Shown here piece by piece: positions 1 through 7,682 of a stretch of DNA of 64,000 bases. The notes under the pieces were generated by a model, which saw nothing but the letters and a program-made list of their open reading frames with translations, was not told the origin of the DNA and did not search any database. How positions within the stretch are numbered: position 1 is the stretch's first letter; each line of letters starts with the position of its first letter. Source of the stretch: an uncultured Roseburia sp. (GTDB lineage: Bacteria; Bacillota; Clostridia; Lachnospirales; Lachnospiraceae). The position numbers and the translations under genes are program-made. The DNA lies in contig CALZGM010000007.1 of assembly GCA_945787015.1 (NCBI GenBank), positions 1 through 64,000 on the forward strand, in the 5' to 3' direction.

Positions 1-53
1 ATAACGGATAATTTCCAATTATCCATACTATTTCTCGTCATTTTTTATATATT

Positions 54-848
54 CTACCATGCGTTAATATCTATCCCCTTGCACTCAAGCTCTTTTTTTG
101 CCTTATTCCAAAAAACAAGCCCATCATCATGCGCTTCTTCGGGATAGAAAAAATATCGTGGCATATTGTCATAATTGCTCCAAATTCTCAGCAATTCTTT
201 CGGGACAATAAAAGTCAATACCAGATTCTTTTGCAAACTTCCCAATGACTTGTCCGGCTTATTTGCTTTTATGCAAAAGCCTTGTTGTACATGGGGTCTC
301 ATCCACTTGGATGGTTTATTCCTAAGGTCTAAAATTTCAAATTTATCCTTTTCAAATGCCATTACCTCGACATAACCAACTGATGCGTCAAACTTATTAT
401 CGCTAAATTGAACGTTATCATATGCAAACCATAATGCAGACTGAATATTATCTACAACATCCAGAAATTTGGTATGTAATCCATAATGTTGTGCAAGTGC
501 TTCACGTTCTTCATCTGTTCCCTTCGGATCAAAATAATCACGTAGTTCCTCCAGAAGTTCTTTTCGCCACTTATTTGCTTTTTCTAATTCTGATTTGCAA
601 GTTATCTTTCGATAAAAGCTAGGCTTAATCTCCCAATCTTCATCCTGCCCTCTGTAAAATATTGCAGTATCAGTCTCTCTACTGTAATATCGAATTATGC
701 CGGTCGCCAATGCAAACCCTCTATAATCTAAAATATAAAATCTAGGTTTCTTACCCTTAGAGCTTCCATCTGCGAAGCATCCCCAATGGCGCGCTTTTAA
801 TCTTGTGTCAATTAACTTGAGCATCTCATTGTACGCTTTTGTATCCAT
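54..848 (-). CDS. FRG-domain protein
   Basis: This 264-residue protein carries the FRG signature: FYRGQ at residues 64-68, AQHYGLHTKFLD at 119-130 and ALWFA at 138-142. FRG (PF08867) is named after its F/YRG motif; its biochemistry is poorly known, and it recurs in mobile and defence-associated proteins. No membrane segment or fused domain is visible. A GGAGGAAAC ribosome site stands right before the ATG. It is the last gene of the ABC-3C-like operon, 32 bp after the BlaI-like gene, so it probably belongs to that system as an accessory or effector. Family assignment is firm; its role is inferred from position. Confidence 0.8.
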   Translation of the reverse strand: MDTKAYNEMLKLIDTRLKARHWGCFADGSSKGKKPRFYILDYRGFALATGIIRYYSRETDTAIFYRGQDEDWEIKPSFYRKITCKSELEKANKWRKELLEELRDYFDPKGTDEEREALAQHYGLHTKFLDVVDNIQSALWFAYDNVQFSDNKFDASVGYVEVMAFEKDKFEILDLRNKPSKWMRPHVQQGFCIKANKPDKSLGSLQKNLVLTFIVPKELLRIWSNYDNMPRYFFYPEEAHDDGLVFWNKAKKELECKGIDINAW

Positions 849-880
849 GTTTCCTCCAAAACCTTCCTATAAATGGTATG

Positions 881-1192
881 TCACCTAGTAAGATCTTCTA
901 CTAATTTTAATTTGTCCCCATCATATAAGTTTTGAATCATTTCATCCATTTTCATCCTTCTGTAATCTTCAAAGTCAACGGTTGCTTGATAATATGTATA
1001 ACGTCCTTGCTTATATGTTGTTAAATAGCCTTTCTTTTTTAGCCTATTAATAAACGAAACTACTGTCTCTCCCTTCCATCTGTCTCCAAAATCTGCTTCT
1101 ACTTTGGCTTGGACTTCCTTATAAGTAGCTGCACTCTTACATTGCCACACCGCTAACATCACTTTTTCTTCACATGCTGATATTTTCTGCAT
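881..1192 (-). CDS. BlaI/MecI/CopY-family transcriptional repressor
   Basis: A winged-helix protein of about 103 residues. It begins with the typical BlaI pattern (EEKVMLAVW, then KEVQAKVEADFGDRW, VVSFINRLKKKGYL and a YTYYQATV wing). BlaI-family proteins are small dimeric repressors, usually paired with a BlaR1 sensor protease; no BlaR1 is present here. An upstream ATG at 1204 overlaps the ATPase stop as ATGA, but the ATG at 1192 has GAGG six bases upstream and is preferred. Its place between the ATPase and FRG genes suggests it controls this operon, or acts as a wHTH component of the system. The family call is good; the target is unknown. Confidence 0.78.
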   Translation of the reverse strand: MQKISACEEKVMLAVWQCKSAATYKEVQAKVEADFGDRWKGETVVSFINRLKKKGYLTTYKQGRYTYYQATVDFEDYRRMKMDEMIQNLYDGDKLKLVEDLTR

Positions 1193-1200
1193 AGTATACC

Positions 1201-3225
1201 TCATAACTTTCTAATAGCTCGCTCCTGAATCTCAATCATATGATAATTTTCTTTATTCAACTGCTCAATTGCCATCTCTGTATCCCTATCTTTGATAGTA
1301 ATACCTACAATCACCTGACACTTGTTTTTGATTTCAATAATGCTATTAAAGAAACTTACCAAATCCTTCATTACAATACTGTGCTGATCCGGTTCATCGA
1401 AAATTAGCATAGTTGGATGATTTCCCAACTTATCGATTGCTGTATTCATCAACGCAACTGTAAATGCCCAAATCGCACGAATATTATCACTAGCAGATGA
1501 ATCAAATTTCATATCAAAATTTTCCTTAATTGGTAAATAAGTTTCTCTGGAAATTTCAACCGCATCCAATGTATCGACACTCTTATAGCCGTAATCCTGC
1601 AAACTTTGTATAAAATGTGACTTTAAACATTCCAGCTTATCTTCATCTTCCTCAGTAAATTTCTTTTTAGGAAGTCGTTTTCTTTCTTCTTCGTAAGCCT
1701 TCCATTGTTCTGCCAAATGCTTAATTTTTTCTATCGAATGTTCAAAAAACATCCGAAACTTTTCCAGTTCTTCAATTTCTCTTTTGATTTCCAGCTTTTT
1801 ATATACTTGGGATTCCGAAACCTCTTCATTCACAGCGTAAATATCGTTTCTCAGTGACTGAGCCAGTCTTCGAAGTGCCGTAATCCTACTGGTTAGATCT
1901 TGTATTGCCTCATCCAGTTCTTTCTTATGTTCTCTGTGTCCCTGCAGTGCAAACTCATACATTTCTTTTTGAGCATTTAAATGCTTGATATTATCATCAA
2001 TACTCATAAAGGAGAATTCTTCTTGACTAGGCAATAACGTATCCTGTATTTTCTGATTACATACCGGACAGATATTCTGTAACACAAGACTTCCTACATC
2101 GGCTCCTAAATCTCTTAATTTTCTGGCATCCGTATTATTCGAAATATCAACCCGGATGTTCTCTAATTCCTCTACCAGCTTGTTAATTGATAAATTTTCG
2201 CTATAGAATGCTTTCCTTAATTCTGAAACCTCTGTTTCAAATTCGTCAATTGCTGCCTCCGTCTCCTGAAGTTCTGCTTCAATTTCCTTATAATTATCAA
2301 CAACCTTCGGTGTATATTCGCTTAATTTACTATACTTTTCCCAAAGTGATTCAATATAACCATTCAGTAACGGTCCGCTTTCATCTCCTTTAAATACATA
2401 TATTCCACTATCAAAATCCATATCCAACACTTCTGGCTTTTGAGGAATTCCAATAAACTTGCAATTCACGCGATTTGCCTCGTTATAAATGTCTCGATAA
2501 ATGTTGTGCCAGTAATCCTTAACCCTCGACTCTTTGAAAGCCAGATCATTCCTCCATCTTTCATTCTTGGTCACTTCTAAGCCAATTATAAATTCAACCA
2601 CCCTTTTTCTTGCATCTTTTACCCCTAGGTATGGCATGGCGGAAAATAAATCAGCCCAACCACGCTTCTGTTCTATAAACATTCCTGAAAACACAAGTTG
2701 TAAATATAATTTTCTCTCCGTATTATCGGATGTGGATACATCCGGAAGGTCAAATCCTATAAATGATTCCAGGAACTTATGATAGCCCTTTTCGTTAACT
2801 GCTGCATTTGGCAAATGAACATACATTTCATCATGTACCGTTTCTTTCTCGTAAATTGCATTCATAGGCGAATAATAAACGGTAACAAGATTACTTTTTC
2901 TCTGTACATCCAGTGCGCTTCTGAAAACAGTTATAGTGTCTGCACCGTTATTAAGTTCTATCAAGACTCTGGATTTAAGGACATCACATACTGTTTCTCC
3001 ATCCTTAATTGTACTTTTATACACTGCCGTTAAGACCTTTTCGCCTCTTCCTCCAATAATTTCCTCAAAGCCCAGACCATAATAAATTGCATCCAGTATA
3101 GAACTTTTTCCACACGTGTTCTCTTTACTTGCTATAAAGTTCAAGCCACCATGAAATTCTTCATCAAATCCATATAGTCCATTACTTGTGTCTATTTCTA
3201 TTCTCAATCTATTAACTCTTAGCAT
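1201..3225 (-). CDS. SMC/Rad50-like AAA ATPase (ABC-3C system ATPase candidate)
   Basis: A 674-residue ATPase. The Walker A is ASKENTCGKSS near residues 32-42, and the Walker B is MLIFDEPDQHS about 60 residues from the C-terminus. Between them lie long charged coiled-coil segments interrupted by CPVCNQKI, a CxxC zinc-hook-like turn. This is the head-coil-hook-coil-head plan of Rad50-like ATPases. Placed after a small middle protein and a nuclease-like protein, it matches the ATPase of ABC-three-component conflict systems (Krishnan, Aravind and colleagues), which likely sense nucleic-acid ends or structures. It overlaps the upstream gene by 14 bp. The ATPase class is secure; the ABC-3C label is inferred from gene order. 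Confidence 0.75.
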   Translation of the reverse strand: MLRVNRLRIEIDTSNGLYGFDEEFHGGLNFIASKENTCGKSSILDAIYYGLGFEEIIGGRGEKVLTAVYKSTIKDGETVCDVLKSRVLIELNNGADTITVFRSALDVQRKSNLVTVYYSPMNAIYEKETVHDEMYVHLPNAAVNEKGYHKFLESFIGFDLPDVSTSDNTERKLYLQLVFSGMFIEQKRGWADLFSAMPYLGVKDARKRVVEFIIGLEVTKNERWRNDLAFKESRVKDYWHNIYRDIYNEANRVNCKFIGIPQKPEVLDMDFDSGIYVFKGDESGPLLNGYIESLWEKYSKLSEYTPKVVDNYKEIEAELQETEAAIDEFETEVSELRKAFYSENLSINKLVEELENIRVDISNNTDARKLRDLGADVGSLVLQNICPVCNQKIQDTLLPSQEEFSFMSIDDNIKHLNAQKEMYEFALQGHREHKKELDEAIQDLTSRITALRRLAQSLRNDIYAVNEEVSESQVYKKLEIKREIEELEKFRMFFEHSIEKIKHLAEQWKAYEEERKRLPKKKFTEEDEDKLECLKSHFIQSLQDYGYKSVDTLDAVEISRETYLPIKENFDMKFDSSASDNIRAIWAFTVALMNTAIDKLGNHPTMLIFDEPDQHSIVMKDLVSFFNSIIEIKNKCQVIVGITIKDRDTEMAIEQLNKENYHMIEIQERAIRKL

Positions 3226-3694
3226 TTTTACTATCCCACCATTCTATTAATTTGCTAATCTTCTTTTCTGTCAGCTTTTTGGATACACGATTTAAGAATT
3301 CAATTTCTGAACTCATAAGATTTTTTTCTTCTAAAATTTTTGAAACAAACAATTTTCCCTTTTCTGTCAAAATAAAACTTCCGCTCGGCAGTTGTTCTAC
3401 CATTTCATCTGCAACTGCATATCTGAGTACTCTGTTTACGGCAGGATCAAATCGAATTGTTTTCATTTCATATGATTCAGAATCCACAAATTTCAAAAGT
3501 TTCTTCTTTTCGTCCTCGTCATTCATTGCATTAGCAATCATTTGAATTTTCATAAAAGAACTGCCTTTTCTGCTGCACATCCCCAAAATCAAACACAACT
3601 GGCCCATCTTATAACTTATCCGATAATTAAACGGCACCGCATCCGGCTTTGCATCAAAGACGATTGTATCCGTCATTAATAATTCTTTATCCAT
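3212..3694 (-). CDS. Small middle-component-like protein of the ABC-3C-type operon
   Basis: This 160-residue protein has no enzyme motif I recognise. It contains MKTIRFDPAVNRVLRYAVADEMVEQ, then SGSFILTEKGKLFVSKILEE, which reads as a winged-helix DNA-binding fold with its beta-wing. ABC-3C middle components are small proteins of this type that bridge the ATPase and the effector. It lies between those two genes, 5 bp after the effector-like gene and overlapping the ATPase by 14 bp, so translation is probably coupled. The start has GGGG 9 bases upstream. Its identity as a middle component rests on context and the wHTH look, not on a diagnostic motif. Confidence 0.55.
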   Translation of the reverse strand: MDKELLMTDTIVFDAKPDAVPFNYRISYKMGQLCLILGMCSRKGSSFMKIQMIANAMNDEDEKKKLLKFVDSESYEMKTIRFDPAVNRVLRYAVADEMVEQLPSGSFILTEKGKLFVSKILEEKNLMSSEIEFLNRVSKKLTEKKISKLIEWWDSKNAKS

Positions 3695-3699
3695 TTAAT

Positions 3700-4656
3700 C
3701 TAACCCCTAAATTCCATTGAGCAATCTGCTAACCATCCACCTACCATGTCCTGTTTGAGTTCTTCGATTGAAGGATATGATAGATAATCACATTCCTCTT
3801 TTAACTTCTTCTCAAAATCATCCAGGATTTCTGTAAATATTTTTCCGTTTATCTCCTTATTTACATTCATCATGGTTTTTGCTTCAACATTCTTTTTATA
3901 CGCCAGCTCTAACTCATGTAAATCCTCATATACTTCCGGCAAATCCACCCGCAGATTGCTTAAAATTTCAATGCCTGCCATATAATATGAAATATATCGC
4001 TGCACCATACGCTTATATATCGGATCATCCTCGTCAACATTCTGCATTACAGCCCGTACTTTACGTTTTATATTTTTTACTTTTTCAGAATCACACTTTT
4101 CCCAATCTACATCATCATGATTTACAATTGCCAAATTAATTTTTGTATCTGTAAACTTGTTTCGTAGTAGTCTTGTCAGCTCTACTCTAAAATCTTTCGC
4201 TACTTTAACAAGGATTTTAAAATCTTCTGCTATATATGTATAAAAATCAGGGTCACTCGCTCTAGTTGCTAATACTAAATCTGTTTTTGTTTTTGCATGT
4301 ACAATAATTCTTGTATCCCGATATTCCGGAACAACCAAATGCCACTCTTTTACCGCTGGGGCTCCAAAACTTTTTAATTTTTCTCCATAACTTCTATCAA
4401 TAAATTTATTAATATCAGTTGTCATCTTATCAACGTATTTCGAATGTAATTCACCATTCTCCAATAACTCCTTGTCTGGGCAATAACACTGATATACTAT
4501 TCCAGTATAAGTAAATCCTTCTATACCACCATCTCCACGGTATCCCGCCGGCAACTCCTGATAGCCTTGTTCTTTATACTTTTCCCTGTAGCACTCATTA
4601 ATTAGTGTTTCCCATGCATCTCCATCCAAATTGTCCCCTAAAAATTCAAGTATCAT
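3700..4656 (-). CDS. Putative nuclease-type effector/C-terminal component of ABC-3C system
   Basis: This 318-residue protein opens with LEFLGDNLDGDAWETLINECYREKY. It then has a PD-(D/E)XK-like core: GYRGDGGIEGF at about 39-49, followed by GIVYQCYCP, a pattern seen in Mrr-like restriction nucleases. The canonical lysine of the second half-motif is not evident, so catalysis is uncertain. The rest is helical (IVNHDDVDWEKCD, then a long helical C-terminus), as expected for the conserved C-terminal domain that couples effectors to the ATPase in ABC-3C systems. GGGAGAAG precedes the ATG. Effector status is an inference; a helicase-independent restriction protein is the alternative. Confidence 0.55.
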   Translation of the reverse strand: MILEFLGDNLDGDAWETLINECYREKYKEQGYQELPAGYRGDGGIEGFTYTGIVYQCYCPDKELLENGELHSKYVDKMTTDINKFIDRSYGEKLKSFGAPAVKEWHLVVPEYRDTRIIVHAKTKTDLVLATRASDPDFYTYIAEDFKILVKVAKDFRVELTRLLRNKFTDTKINLAIVNHDDVDWEKCDSEKVKNIKRKVRAVMQNVDEDDPIYKRMVQRYISYYMAGIEILSNLRVDLPEVYEDLHELELAYKKNVEAKTMMNVNKEINGKIFTEILDDFEKKLKEECDYLSYPSIEELKQDMVGGWLADCSMEFRG

Positions 4657-4657
4657 T

Positions 4658-4843
4658 TTATCTTCTCCCTAACAAAACACTTAAAGAAATTGTATTCTCT
4701 ATATGTGGATAAGTTTTTATTAAATGCACATCCACAATTCTTTCCTCATTCGTATCTGCCATAACAATACACGCGAGTTGAAACACCTCATACACTTCCT
4801 TGATTATCACGGCCTTATCCATAAAGTAATATTCTTTTTCCAT
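4658..4843 (-). CDS. Small hypothetical protein in defence-like operon
   Basis: A 61-residue protein lying between the DUF2589 gene and the nuclease-like gene, ending 1 bp before the latter begins. I do not recognise it. It has two short hydrophobic strands (FQLACIVMAD and ISLSVLLG) around a charged middle (NEERIVDVHLIKTYPHIEN). An internal ATG eight codons in (position 4822) is an alternative start; neither has a strong Shine-Dalgarno. It is kept as a gene because it is co-directional, closely packed and fills the space between two clear genes. Confidence 0.45.
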   Translation of the reverse strand: MEKEYYFMDKAVIIKEVYEVFQLACIVMADTNEERIVDVHLIKTYPHIENTISLSVLLGRR

Positions 4844-4870
4844 ATATTCATAGCTATGTATTTTTTATTT

Positions 4871-5524
4871 TTATTCTGAATCTGCTTTGATTGGTTCCAT
4901 TGCCTGAGACAACAAGGCTGTCAGCTTTTCCATTCCTTCTTCCGATGGTTGCTGTACCGCACGAGCATGTATCGCATCGGTTGCTGAACTATCTTTTTGC
5001 TCATTACACTCTTTGTCGGGAGTAACCTTCCCTGTAATGGAACACTTTACATCAAACCAAGAACTATAGTTTACGGTATCACTCGTATCCTCATGTGTCT
5101 TACTGTCTGCCATATCCATCTCTTTCACTTCCATATTAAAATCTACGGTGGTTTCATCCATTGTAAATGCAGGTACTGGAATCAGTGAAAGAAGTGGTGC
5201 TTTTATTGTAGCTTTTATAGGTTCCCCTTGTGAGTCGTCGGGATTAATGATTGGGCGTTCATATGTAAATTCCAATGTATTTATTTCAGAATTGCTGTCC
5301 TCTTTATACGCAAACTTTTTCATTCCATCAATATATACACCCCTCAGTTCCTGCTGTCCCTGTGCCGCAGCCACCATTGGTTTGCAAATTAGTGATTCTA
5401 TCGGCAATCCGACAAATTTTTCTGTTTCTCCATTACCGCCCTTTACGTTCTGATTCTCCTGCTCTTTTTTTTCAACTTCTTCCTTCACATTCTCAGATAA
5501 ATTCATGATTTCTTTATCTTCCAT
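4871..5524 (-). CDS. DUF2589 domain-containing protein
   Basis: A 217-residue protein with the DUF2589 (PF11655) pattern. LPIESLICKPMVAAAQGQQEL lies near the start, and LSLIPVPAFTMDETTVDFNMEVKEM near residues 110-135. The middle is beta-rich and the ends are charged and low in complexity (NVKEEVEKKEQENQN; a C-terminus rich in polar residues). The function of the family is not established. A GGAGAAGG ribosome site precedes the ATG. It is the first gene of the seven-gene operon with the ABC-3C-like ATPase, so it may be a recruited component of that system. Family assignment is good; role unknown. Confidence 0.72.
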   Translation of the reverse strand: MEDKEIMNLSENVKEEVEKKEQENQNVKGGNGETEKFVGLPIESLICKPMVAAAQGQQELRGVYIDGMKKFAYKEDSNSEINTLEFTYERPIINPDDSQGEPIKATIKAPLLSLIPVPAFTMDETTVDFNMEVKEMDMADSKTHEDTSDTVNYSSWFDVKCSITGKVTPDKECNEQKDSSATDAIHARAVQQPSEEGMEKLTALLSQAMEPIKADSE

Positions 5525-5944
5525 ATTGTTTTCCTTCTCCTAGCAGTACTATTGTAGACTATATTTCATCTTTATTTTACATCTGTATTCTCTTTTTAAT
5601 ATAATACAATAATCATATTTTTTCAATAAAGAAACCGTTTTAGCAAACTAATATATATGTTTCTATGAGAATGTTATTCTGTGAACTATTTCTTCGCGCA
5701 TTTTCACAATATGCTAATTTATGGTATGCCTTAATATACAGTTATTTAAATAGCTCCATGTAGCCTAGATCTTTACCCTGACGGATAATTAGGAGTTATC
5801 TGTTAGTTAAGGCTCTTTTCTCATGCAATTATATACAAAATTATGTTTCATAAGTAAGCGCTTAATCGGCAGCTACATTAAACCTATACGCATTCCTACT
5901 TATAAATTATGTAAAAAAGATGAGGATTTTTCCTCATCTTTCAT
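5525..5944. other. Intergenic region, promoter of the defence-like operon
   Basis: About 420 bp of AT-rich DNA between the DUF2589 gene and the first XRE gene. I see no protein, RNA gene or strong hairpin terminator. The part next to 5525 must hold the promoter of the minus-strand operon; no convincing -35/-10 pair stands out by eye. Confidence 0.4.
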
Positions 5945-6259
5945 TTACTCCGCTACTATGTCACTTTCTTCTTTTATTACTAGAATCATTTTACATCCCC
6001 CGATATCTGATTCCAGTAAATCTTTTACTTTACATGCTATTCCCGTTCCAAATAACAAATAGTCCGTTGTTGTATGAAGAATTTGTGCAATGTCTGCCAG
6101 TCTATCAACCGGGCAACAAATCTCTCCATTCTCAATCCGCTGTAGCTGTCGCTCTGTTGCATAGCAGAGTATCTCTGCCATCTCCTGTTGCGTCAGCTCC
6201 TGCCTTTTTCTCAACTCTTTAATCCGTATCCCCATCTCTCTCTTATCAAAGTGTTGCAT
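5945..6259 (-). CDS. XRE-family transcriptional regulator
   Basis: A 104-residue protein with an N-terminal Cro/C1-type HTH (IGIRIKELRKRQELTQQEMAEILCYATERQLQRIENGEICCP, residues about 9-52). The C-terminal 45 residues have no recognisable ligand domain. A perfect GGAGGACATT ribosome site precedes the ATG. The next XRE gene lies 93 bp upstream in the same direction. The two may form a small regulatory unit beside the agr genes; targets are unknown. Confidence 0.82.
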   Translation of the reverse strand: MQHFDKREMGIRIKELRKRQELTQQEMAEILCYATERQLQRIENGEICCPVDRLADIAQILHTTTDYLLFGTGIACKVKDLLESDIGGCKMILVIKEESDIVAE

Positions 6260-6352
6260 AATGTCCTCCTTATCATATAGATATGGTAATTATGCTAGAA
6301 AGAAACTGTAAATTATATTTCTTAACCAAATGCTATATTTTTTTTACTGAAC

Positions 6353-6676
6353 TTATAAAGTATCTAACATCTCATACAGTATCTGTAATATATCTTGCAT
6401 TCTGCTAGCCTGGGTTGGTTTTATCATCTCAAGTACACAAACCAACTTCTCGCTTCCTCTACAACTAACCTCTTCCCCAAACATAATATAATCACAGCTA
6501 ACTGATAGTGCCTGTGATATTCTACATAATGTATCCGCAGAAAATCCCTTTTTTCCTGTTTCTATCTCATATAAGAATTTAGATGATATCTCTATTTTCT
6601 CTGCAAATGCTTCTCTTGTATAATTCTGTATCTCACGTAATTCTCTTATTCTTGTTCCAATATGTATATCAGACAT
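6353..6676 (-). CDS. XRE-family transcriptional regulator
   Basis: A 107-residue XRE protein: GTRIRELREIQNYTREAFAEKIEISSKFLYEIETGKKGFSADTLCRISQALSVSCDYIMFG covers residues about 7-67. The short helical tail (MQDILQILYEM) could be a dimerisation segment. GGAGGGATATC precedes the ATG. It is transcribed divergently from agrB, with 293 bp between, and is therefore a candidate regulator of the agrBD promoter. That link is positional only. Confidence 0.82.
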   Translation of the reverse strand: MSDIHIGTRIRELREIQNYTREAFAEKIEISSKFLYEIETGKKGFSADTLCRISQALSVSCDYIMFGEEVSCRGSEKLVCVLEMIKPTQASRMQDILQILYEMLDTL

Positions 6677-6969
6677 GATATCCCTCCACCTGCCAAAATT
6701 TTACATCTTTTGACAAACGGTTATAAACCCTCAAAAGTTCCACTATTCACTACATAAAATTCATATCTTTAGAATATCATCCGGTTCACACTACAACTTT
6801 AGATTTTTACCAAATCAGAAAATTTTATTACTCAACAAGCCCCGATTGCTCATCACATACCAAATTCTTTCCTCTCTTATATCTTCAATTGAAAAAACAT
6901 ATAACTCGGTCAAAAATTCTCTATTTACGAATAATTCCATTATCATAAACCCATGAAAAGGAGGACATT
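6677..6969. promoter_or_regulatory. Divergent control region between XRE gene and agrB
   Basis: A gene-free 293-bp region that must hold the agrBD promoter (plus) and the XRE promoter (minus). Two CTTTAG cores, preceded by AT and AA, lie at 6767-6772 and 6797-6802. They share the CTTTAG core with the perfect repeat upstream of loaP, but their 30-bp spacing is not the usual LytTR spacing. AAAAGGAGGACATT is the agrB ribosome site. Confidence 0.4.
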
Positions 6970-7524
6970 ATGTCTACAATCAAATTATTCTTGAAAGAAA
7001 AATACAATTTAAGTAACTACCAAATAGCACAATTAATCTTTCTGCTAAAGACTCTTTCCTCTGAACTTAGCAAAATGCTTATTATGGGAATATTATTTCG
7101 GAAATATTTGTCGCTTTATCTTTTTGCCTTGCTAATCATGATATGTTTACGATGCACCACCGGCGGTCTACACTTTTATACTTATTTTAGTTGTCTAGCT
7201 GCATCTACTATTTACCTGTGGTTAGCAGTAGTTCTTCTTCCAAACTTTATGCTCCACAAGGCAGTTCGGTTTGTAGGTTTATTACTCAGCTTACTAATAT
7301 GTTATTACTGTAGCCCTGTTCCATCTAAATATAGACCAGAATATCCGCAAGCACTAATAACCCGTTGTCGCAACATAGTCTGTTCATTCATTTTCATGTA
7401 TACATTGATTTTATATATACTACCGGAAAATCAATATTTAATCATAGGTTTCTGGGTTGTTATATTACATTCGCTTCAACTACTTGTTGCGAAAATACAA
7501 AAGAAAGGAGTATGTGTAAGTTGA
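6970..7524 (+). CDS. agrB: AgrB-like autoinducer-peptide processing protease
   Basis: This 184-residue polytopic membrane protein matches the AgrB family. It has R61, the GG at 65-66, and the catalytic dyad H68 and C75, spaced seven apart as in staphylococcal AgrB. Hydrophobic segments follow at about 75-95, 98-115, 134-150 and 154-172. AgrB removes the C-terminal tail of AgrD and cyclises the peptide at the membrane. Start by a strong GGAGGACATT site. Its end overlaps agrD by 13 bp, so the two are translationally coupled. The convergent kinase/response-regulator pair completes the circuit. Confidence 0.93.
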   Translation: MSTIKLFLKEKYNLSNYQIAQLIFLLKTLSSELSKMLIMGILFRKYLSLYLFALLIMICLRCTTGGLHFYTYFSCLAASTIYLWLAVVLLPNFMLHKAVRFVGLLLSLLICYYCSPVPSKYRPEYPQALITRCRNIVCSFIFMYTLILYILPENQYLIIGFWVVILHSLQLLVAKIQKKGVCVS

Positions 7525-7637
7525 TTCCTACATTATTAACCGGGCTTTTAGATCTTTCTTGGTTTATCGAAACATCCCTTATTAGTGTATTTCTATTTGG
7601 GGAATACCCTTACCCAAAAGAAGACGATACCAACTAA
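7512..7637 (+). CDS. agrD: AgrD-like cyclic autoinducer peptide precursor, serine type
   Basis: A 41-residue peptide starting at the ATG after GAAAGGAGT. It has the three AgrD parts. The N-terminal amphipathic segment is CKLIPTLLTGLLDLSWFIE. The autoinducer region is TSLISVFLF. The acidic tail is GEYPYPKEDDTN, whose P-x-P-K-E resembles the AgrB recognition motif. There is no cysteine in the autoinducer region. A serine followed by VFLF would give a five-residue lactone ring, the same ring size as the five-residue thiolactones of Listeria and Clostridium perfringens. Precursor identity is strong from context; the exact mature peptide is inferred. Confidence 0.85.
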   Translation: MCKLIPTLLTGLLDLSWFIETSLISVFLFGEYPYPKEDDTN

Positions 7638-7650
7638 GCCCCTACATGCA

Positions 7651-7682
7651 ATAAAGCGGACACTATTACCTGTCCGCTTTAT
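7651..7682. terminator. Bidirectional hairpin between agrD and agrC
   Basis: A perfect 12-bp inverted repeat, ATAAAGCGGACA (7651-7662) and TGTCCGCTTTAT (7671-7682), with an 8-nt loop. It sits just after the agrD stop and overlaps the last codons of the convergent kinase gene. The A/T-rich stem ends suit a two-way intrinsic terminator for both transcripts. Confidence 0.75.

Noticed and set aside
6767..6802. Pair of CTTTAG cores as a proven AgrA operator for agrBD
   Set aside because: The cores match only six bases and are 30 bp apart, not the 21-22 bp expected. Kept only as weak support for the loaP-side repeat.
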